From: Stichopus chloronotus
Taxonomy: Eukaryota; Echinodermata; Holothuroidea; Aspidochirotida; Stichopodidae
Length of the DNA: 64,000 nt
Direction of reading: 5' to 3'
Assembly: GCA_021234535.1 (NCBI GenBank)
Contig: CM037850.1
Span: 15,189,114 to 15,253,113, forward strand
A program made the translations under genes and the position numbers. Shown here in pieces: positions 63,259-64,000 of this stretch (positions are counted from its first letter, which is position 1; every line of letters starts with the position of its first letter). Below the pieces are notes generated by a model that was not told where the DNA came from, made no database searches, and saw only the letters and a list, made by a program, of their open reading frames with translations.

Positions 63259-64000
63259 ATAAGTTGACAAAATATTTCATTTCAATCGTTGGTTTATTTA
63301 TTTATTTTTTTTTGCTTTACACATTTTTCTTTCACTAACTGTATCCGGTAAAACAGTTTATTCATTTTTTAGTTCTCCACTAGATCGTTTACCCCGATTA
63401 TCCGAATTCCCTTGCTGTTTCCATGGATTATCCTCGAAGGTCGGGGGGGGGGGGGGATATCTCTCTGTGTTAAGTCTATGGGTAGGTGTATTTTGGTTCA
63501 TTATGCATCCTTTAATGCAAATAATTGTAATGAAAGACGTTACTCATGTAACACAACAATATGCAGTTTACCGCCCTGGACCCTATGAAGCTGAGTTGAT
63601 GTTTTAGCATTTCTCTAGGTAGCCAATCACAGGAATATTGTAGTTCAATTCCGATATTGCATAATTCAATGCAAAGATTCCAACATGATTTTGAATGCAC
63701 TTAATTATTTTTACATACTCTATTCCTCTAAGTTGACAACATCAAAACTTGGAAAGAGGCACTTGCTAAAATCTATCAACTTTAAAAGCTGGTAATTAGC
63801 AATCTTTTCACACTTTTCACACATTTTACAACTGGAGATAGATAATATACATGCATTTGTCAGGTCACCATATATCAGAGGCTGAGTGGAGGTGGATTGG
63901 GTATGGGCAATGGTTCTGACTGGGTTTTTCTTTATGCCCGCTCCCTCACTTGGTCCCTCCACTGAGTGTGAAAGTTGTCTCTGCATGAAAGCCATCCTAA
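63259..64000. other. Intergenic to window end
   Basis: Holds a TTTA-repeat/poly-T stretch (63292-63312) and a 14-base G run (63443-63456). No gene is recognised. Confidence 0.4.

Overview
This window looks like AT-rich, gene-poor, repeat-laden DNA from an invertebrate animal nucleus. No operons, ribosome binding sites, rRNA genes or CRISPR arrays are visible. There are long (TA)n tracts, poly-A and poly-G runs, and many degraded transposons: a Jockey/CR1-type LINE, Penelope-like elements with GIY-YIG endonuclease remnants, and several short inverted-repeat DNA transposons. The repeat repertoire, the frequent TAGGCCTA-like palindromes and the paraoxonase-like genes suggest a marine animal, possibly an echinoderm such as a sea cucumber. 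That placement is an inference; the sequence does not prove it.

The only convincing host genes lie in the first 13 kb. Two complete genes without introns in the coding region encode paraoxonase/arylesterase-like (PON) proteins of 364 and 365 residues (3065-4159 and 8952-10049, both +). They keep the calcium ligands, the catalytic His pair, the terminal disulfide cysteines and an uncleaved-looking hydrophobic N-terminus. A third, broken copy follows in the same orientation (about 11899-12985) with frameshifts, stops, a lost start codon and a 42-bp tandem duplication in its membrane-anchor segment. The three copies form a tandem array. The last 165 bp or so of the two intact genes are far more alike than the rest, which suggests gene conversion.

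From 13 kb to the end I see no host exon I would defend. 13-33 kb: a (TA)n tract (16552-16645), a 5'-truncated Penelope-like insertion with a 12-bp target duplication (19388-19824), and a hAT-like non-autonomous element (25694-26674). 33.8-38 kb: a 1513-bp element with about 310-bp terminal inverted repeats, TACGG...CCGTA ends and a perfect 6-bp target duplication, fitting the IS3EU superfamily; a second inverted-repeat element (35573-36884) sharing a repeat family with the start of the window; and a small MITE (37853-38009). 42-44.3 kb: two Penelope-like fragments facing each other across a (TA)n tract. 46.9-47.6 kb: a 715-bp fold-back element. 52.7-53.5 kb and 57.7-58.7 kb: degenerate repeats. 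58.8-60.9 kb: a 5'-truncated, mutated LINE. 62.5-63.3 kb: a (TA)n tract and a TTAA-flanked MITE.

The biological story is a small, locally expanding family of PON-like lactonase/esterase genes with one dead copy, set in DNA mainly shaped by transposon insertion and decay. I did not find a clearly new multi-gene system. The best items for a second look are the PON array and its conversion tract, the IS3EU-like element, and the Penelope-like elements with inverted or convergent structures.
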